Virus record (IMG/VR): IMGVR_UViG_3300030430_002548
Location: 3,029-27,986 of that record
Reading direction: 5' to 3' (one strand)
Source of the DNA: a virus
Length of the DNA: 24,958 nt
Below are positions 22,201 to 24,958 of the stretch, in pieces. Position 1 is the first letter of the stretch. Every line of letters starts with the position of its first letter. The translations under genes were made by a program, and so were the position numbers. The notes beneath the pieces are model-generated. The model was not told the origin of the DNA. It ran no database searches and saw only the letters and a list, made by a program, of their open reading frames with translations.

Positions 22201-23204
22201 AGTTAAATGTTATGTACAAAATAGAGGGTAATGAACAAAACTTTAATGAATGGTATGACAAAGAAGGTTATGAAGCAGGTCTTGCATACAATAATTTTGT
22301 TGAATTAGCTGCAATACAAGGATTTTATCAAGACAAAAGAAAAGAGTGGGTGTCTATATTAGGTCCAAAACAAGGAGAATATTACGCATTATTAGAAGTT
22401 GTAAGACTTTTGGGTCTTGATAGATACGATATAAACAAACAACTTACTTCTGCAGGATTACAACTTAGAGGTAAGAGTGTTTCAGAGGCAGGAAGATTAC
22501 CAAGAACAACAAAAGAATATGATTTTGTAAATAACAATCAAGAGCTGAATGAAGATTATGGACCAGTGTTAGTTTATTTTTCTAGAAATTTAGATGAAGG
22601 TAAATTAGATTTTTCAGGATTTACAGCAGTAAAATATCTTGGATTAATTACACCAAAAAATGGTGATGAGTTGTACTTAGAAGTACAAAGATATATTGCA
22701 TCTTTAGTTCAACAAGCAGCAAAAGATGTAAATTTACAAAGTCTTGAAGCAACAGGAAAAGCAACACCAGAAAATATAAAAGCCAAAAATGCACAGATAG
22801 ATGGTCAAGTAGCAACATGGTTTCCAATGGCTTTTGGAAAATCAGAGCAATACAACAAAGTTCTTGGTGGAGAAACTACTGAGAGATTAAGAAATGATAT
22901 ACTAGTAGATTATTTAGTAAGAGCATCTAATGACCCAAGATTTCAAGAGTTTGAAATAACACCATTTTTAAAAGAGTATATTGACTATAGACAAATTGCT
23001 ATTGATTCAATACAAAAAGAATTAAATTACCCTAATGAAATATCAGCAATAAATTGGTTGGTTACAAGTGATACTGATAGAGCACAAGATGTAAGGATGA
23101 AGCTATATGATAAAGCGTACACCATTGTAGAAAAATATCCATTGTTTATGGTAGTATTTGATGAAGTGCTTAGTTACGAGTTAAATAGATTTGGAGTTGA
23201 TTAA
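16278..23204 (+). CDS. Giant virion-type protein, cysteine-free (2308 aa)
   Basis: One uninterrupted frame of 6.9 kb lies between portal-linked genes and a lysozyme gene. The whole chain contains no cysteine. The N-terminal 100 residues are charged helices; several Gly/Ala-rich hydrophobic segments occur (for example KSVAGFMAGLINAAKYIFLDPLNYLVPGGG near 415-445). Residues about 1440-1570 (KEAMLFVSPYKTRTLTI, then DAVAMFVKDNQDKLRLVDHV, then LDVSVKINRG) resemble a module I recall from large phage polyvalent proteins. The C-terminal region (1800-2300) has PxGxxxPL-type and SPFAP motifs. I see no polymerase or protease active site. By position and size it is probably an internal/ejection protein delivered with DNA, like a giant analogue of T7 gp16. 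Its identity is inferred. Confidence 0.75.
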   Translation: MSLWLDWSKNWEKGYKEQEEFEKQLKKAESDSGIDATKLAKRFEELEALTPTEEPEVIAAAADLGLSDREYIDIHKQTKNRDILYNNNRSIGVDTKAKQSYRYASNLQLRLIGKPFENLGTATREGAKRALDKFGSYVFGSLRIFADSVIQSVDRGARNYSVEYQAALEEELNKQGKTLSDAVEIAGYEGLKDNKLPFIPGIKAHLRAIVNYEKQRNQKLRNGSKYYTPSQTATNFLKARGLVDEEGNPIVTKTDLNIFTETFPDIVSEKITALRNEKGRDLDFSEKVGLYLQTVDELIDPETDQKGLRDIIALHPEFDKQQQLNEKFFGQAIPVGLGDAIVFGLTGNLSTNYGYGNIFTESIDTAFDKLEQQAQDALESKQISGAQYMDILETAEQERKDALQDLGYEKQKSVAGFMAGLINAAKYIFLDPLNYLVPGGGVIRRAPKDFDEVLTSTAGKLIDEIDAGKTMRDVYDENIEVFQGISNLLVDAKKADVPIALKLINEGFHPDFAFRIKNAATTEADIIKTLEDGIESGFLVDMFYGGNFIGKGKNKHLQSKTLYENNLEALVQTELDEGITAAYRRGGGFRDTFLARDVKLPKLGEADLSDTKAATEYFVRYGYASKVPESRLEVLTKEFYEALTEGEYFQAKEIFENKLVFGEMGLQLKNTYGLTNNEIDEFFTQFYMRNSKNGFNDDFAKPMSPTRNPDHYDPMETDIITEKIFGSTGLPEQDIVNFTSQSIELLGQLKNLTIHGPDIQGLLRATSAKRRLRAQTLNKDGEQELFDIVRKAADEGVQIDFWKEGSALRDAIDDVYTDFEDANILFKGFEKGTQTYDNLVFGYMRNYRYPSFLLGRLSYPLKLITDATIKFKLFNVRSFLDNPFEYLKLMLSDSEGLLARIFNYKPPTTLVGPYRTTVPVEKLGPIPLNKILPESLRKSLGVLSDSQQFGVPELGQLFSADVKFINNRHVTNTGHELVNKTAQGKTWNDAYEYFLFKYVDDDLAPVIAGMKRKGFTVEQIAEEIQTNPALAKIIDTSNKMIKLRGPRKRNQGIGIVKSSEDFQRLARHYSQSLDNYTGGKAELLNIIADAKLGPFNLRDLNSTTPDVARKVTQRLQRLSEKFRNDLPTSIPYPKNRLRTIDPDATVKQKIFESYRNVIQSIFFATTQGEGSAIRIPFIKQAYENFVKAFTVFGTKDGLSEMLRLHNDPDSVINLSDDIVEEVTNQISKANITLEDSAEVLSKNIKPQVTQRTDKGVTTFNATVFTEQGGNRSVNYLSKNTLNQDSLKLTTDLQRAEELVYKTADKIAEGRLGFDDSKIGTYTAQFRKDEVIYNGQLPDKKQLSSVLKNNFDSGYNDSDIDILINEALDYLSKPGATKKGLEDILGLSNKQPNLTKIKSKFQASTKGRSTPNKYSGELTFDVGRQTIERVLGKKITVAVKKQNITDELIDDIYKFTQENNEGFSLDLGNPDSWGKEAMLFVSPYKTRTLTITGKDKLTRDAVAMFVKDNQDKLRLVDHVLGGKWDATRGQWTLDVSVKINRGVKDTRDIAGVAAYNKAKYLGLAADQISFGETYLVKEGDEIIETVFKQDDTYELINNSAVYNLLRTKGKKLLNDKQVKALGDESIVRGKNYLANRQGKNIEERAFKPDAIFEKSFIKGIFDRKNKSLEIFTPRKNTIMQNFDEYSYTTHLDLNDVKLNVKRNMSFEDIHNRAMEAAMEAQTNLLYNLTERGYFAQAYRSSFAFFEAYREYVGRYFLLTANNPKGAVQIGQGARRGIENNIIVEDRFGDLYVFLPTSGTPLEPYTKSDANGQANEDVSVDENRVYIKRGVPLKSIGVGGVGYLPSLGDGITIPLGFLVRNNPGARKFIEKNIMAGFALPFSEEPLSLNEIPAELFDMAIPSVAKNWFNAMASSFGLEGVDEDIWVSANTTALQIAAQLHPELANDVDSLQKVAEQVRDNIYHLRAWDRFISPFAPKLNVMYKIEGNEQNFNEWYDKEGYEAGLAYNNFVELAAIQGFYQDKRKEWVSILGPKQGEYYALLEVVRLLGLDRYDINKQLTSAGLQLRGKSVSEAGRLPRTTKEYDFVNNNQELNEDYGPVLVYFSRNLDEGKLDFSGFTAVKYLGLITPKNGDELYLEVQRYIASLVQQAAKDVNLQSLEATGKATPENIKAKNAQIDGQVATWFPMAFGKSEQYNKVLGGETTERLRNDILVDYLVRASNDPRFQEFEITPFLKEYIDYRQIAIDSIQKELNYPNEISAINWLVTSDTDRAQDVRMKLYDKAYTIVEKYPLFMVVFDEVLSYELNRFGVD

Positions 23205-24265
23205 TGCCTCACATACCTGGACATCCTGCAGATGACCCAATGATTATAAAAGAAGATGATGGTATAGATTTTTTATTTCCTGATATTGATGATGATGCAC
23301 CTGAACCTGGATTAGTTTCTCCTGGAGATGTGGGAAGTGGTTATGCTCCACCAAGCACTGACCCAAACGCTACTCAATTTCAAGCTGAAGTATTAGATTT
23401 ATTGAGAGGTGAATTAAGTGACCCTGATAAACCATTAGGAAATAATTTTCAAAAAACATATGAGGTTGAAACAGGAAGAATTGACCAAGAATCTGGATTA
23501 CCAATAGTAGATACTGTAGATGCTGAAGAGTTTTTGACACAAGATAAATACCAAGAAGCTAGGAGAAAAATATTTGGCACAGGTAAAGCATTTCTTAATG
23601 TTTATTATCAAAGAGATATAGCTCAACAATTTAACATACTAGAACCAAGAGAAAGAATTGCTATAAAAAATCTTTTAAGTGATGCAGGTCTTATTGATTT
23701 AGATAAGACTTATGGAACATTTTTAGATAATGAAACTATAAAAGGTATAAAACTTGCAATGGACTTTACTATGAATAATCAAGGTCAACTCTCATGGGTA
23801 GCAACAACTAATGCTTTAAAAAATTCAGCACAAGCTCAAAGAGCGTATGAAACAAATAATTTTGAATTTACTGATGAAGTATTAAAGGATTATAGAGATG
23901 AATTATTATCAGGTGCAGAAACACGAAAGGGAGCACCACTTACAGATAGAGAAAAAAGTATTATTTTGTCAGGTATAGATGAACAAGTAGAACAGTTTGA
24001 TACCAGTAATTTAACTGCAGGAACAACAGAGTTTTTAGACTACAATCCACTTACAGGAGAAACAATATTAGTACCTGGTACAGAAGCTGAAGAGCCAGAC
24101 TTTGAAGAATTTAGTGAACAAGGAGCAGATATATTAGAACAGATATTTGCACCTAGAGAATCATTAGCACAAGCATCAGCACAAGATGATGATACTTTTG
24201 TAAGAATGCAAAGGAATCTTAGAGGATTAAAAGCTGCAGAAAATAGAAGAACAGGAAGACCATAA
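23204..24265 (+). CDS. Virion-region protein of unknown function (353 aa)
   Basis: TAATG overlap with the giant gene. The N-terminus is acidic and Pro-rich (HIPGHPADDPMI, then FLFPDIDDDAPEPG), likely disordered. The middle is helical (ERIAIKNLLSDAGLIDLDKT, then GIKLAMDFTMNNQGQLSWVA). The acidic C-terminus is ETILVPGTEAEEPDFEEFSE, ending basic (ENRRTGRP). It contains no cysteine and is followed by a lysozyme via TAATG. Probably a partner of the giant protein in the virion; no known domain. Confidence 0.65.
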   Translation: MPHIPGHPADDPMIIKEDDGIDFLFPDIDDDAPEPGLVSPGDVGSGYAPPSTDPNATQFQAEVLDLLRGELSDPDKPLGNNFQKTYEVETGRIDQESGLPIVDTVDAEEFLTQDKYQEARRKIFGTGKAFLNVYYQRDIAQQFNILEPRERIAIKNLLSDAGLIDLDKTYGTFLDNETIKGIKLAMDFTMNNQGQLSWVATTNALKNSAQAQRAYETNNFEFTDEVLKDYRDELLSGAETRKGAPLTDREKSIILSGIDEQVEQFDTSNLTAGTTEFLDYNPLTGETILVPGTEAEEPDFEEFSEQGADILEQIFAPRESLAQASAQDDDTFVRMQRNLRGLKAAENRRTGRP

Positions 24266-24958
24266 TGGAACTAGAGATATCACCACCTGCTATAGAAATA
24301 ATAAAAGAACTTGAAGAATTAAAATTAGAAGCATATCAAGATGGTGCTTCAATATCAATAGGATATGGTCATAGTAATTTATCAGGTGGAGAACAGTTTG
24401 AGTTAGGTGACACTATAACTGAAGAAAAAGCAAATGAATTACTAGAAAAGGATTTACAAGAAATACAAAGAATAGTAAATCAAAGACTAGCAAATTATGA
24501 CATTACTTTTAATCAAACACAGTTTGATGTGATGGTTATAGGTACATTTAATAGACCAGGTAAGTTATCTAATAAGAAATATTATGAGGCTTTGTTGTTA
24601 GATAATACAGATGAAATAGCAAAAGTATGGAATACATCTATAACAGATGAGGACAGAAAAAATTTTCCAGGTCTTGTAGATAGATTAAATGTAGAAATCT
24701 CTGCACTTGAACCAGATAGAGGAATACCAGAGCCTGAAGAAGGTTTTGACCCTAGTCCAACTCCATCTACAACTCAACCACCTACAACCACTACAACAAT
24801 GCCTATGCAAGATGAAGAAATAGATACGCAATCTAGAAGTCAAGGTATTACAAATATGTATGGAACACCACCACAAGATAATAAAAAATTATTATACGAG
24901 GATTATGTTTTAAGTTTATTGAAGGCAAAAATAAATATGCAAAGAAAAAATGCAGGGC
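24265..24958 (+). CDS. Phage-type lysozyme (GH24-like), 3' partial
   Basis: The start is in a TAATG overlap; the frame is open past the right edge. Residues 11-36 (ELEELKLEAYQDGASISIGYGHS region) fit the GH24 active site: E17, D26 and S31 correspond to T4 lysozyme E11, D20 and T26, with one residue less in the loop and Ser for Thr. It cleaves the glycan strand of peptidoglycan. After about 155 residues comes a Pro/Thr linker (PTPSTTQPPTTTTTMP) and a further helical domain, so this is longer than a simple endolysin. Its place in the virion module rather than beside the holin suggests local wall degradation during DNA entry. Confidence 0.8.
   Translation, partial: MELEISPPAIEIIKELEELKLEAYQDGASISIGYGHSNLSGGEQFELGDTITEEKANELLEKDLQEIQRIVNQRLANYDITFNQTQFDVMVIGTFNRPGKLSNKKYYEALLLDNTDEIAKVWNTSITDEDRKNFPGLVDRLNVEISALEPDRGIPEPEEGFDPSPTPSTTQPPTTTTTMPMQDEEIDTQSRSQGITNMYGTPPQDNKKLLYEDYVLSLLKAKINMQRKNAG

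Overview
The window is a compact, AT-rich tailed-phage genome segment. Visible hallmarks are a large terminase, a portal protein, a giant virion-type protein, a virion-module lysozyme, a holin, and tail-fibre-like proteins. I see no integrase, no tRNA and no rRNA. I infer a marine actinobacterial host, for four reasons: threonine-rich linkers in two proteins, an actinophage-type two-part metallophosphoesterase, an r1t-like holin, and -10 boxes placed 6-8 nt upstream of start codons (leaderless transcripts). The small basic genes before the terminase resemble those of marine phages. The host is not proven by the sequence.

Layout. (1) 1-5793, rightward: the end of a tail-fibre-type gene, its paralogue, a small tail-associated protein, small membrane proteins, a 618-residue secreted and extremely acidic protein, a DUF5675-type protein next to a holin (probable lysis cassette), and a metallophosphoesterase whose frame has no ordinary start codon. 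(2) 9494-5790, leftward: thirteen packed genes in one early-type operon. It begins with an SGNH-hydrolase-like protein and continues with tiny coiled-coil and zinc-finger proteins, two HTH proteins, a one-span membrane protein, an ERF/Rad52-like annealing protein and small unknowns. (3) 9495-10787: a control region. It holds divergent promoters, a probable structured non-coding RNA with its own promoter and terminator, three tiny rightward genes ending at a terminator, a gene-poor stretch with 15-bp repeats and G runs, and a three-way-junction element just before the late promoter. (4) 10788-24958, rightward late operon: eight tiny, mostly basic proteins, then TerL with an N-terminal zinc finger and HTH, portal, two small proteins, a 2308-residue cysteine-free protein, a 353-residue protein and a lysozyme that runs off the window. 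No capsid gene is present and it presumably lies further right.

Genes are chained by TAATG or ATGA overlaps almost throughout, so translational coupling is probably the main way expression is balanced inside operons. The most interesting new-looking elements are the 9531-9677 RNA, the 10686-10734 three-way junction, and the cysteine-free giant virion protein.
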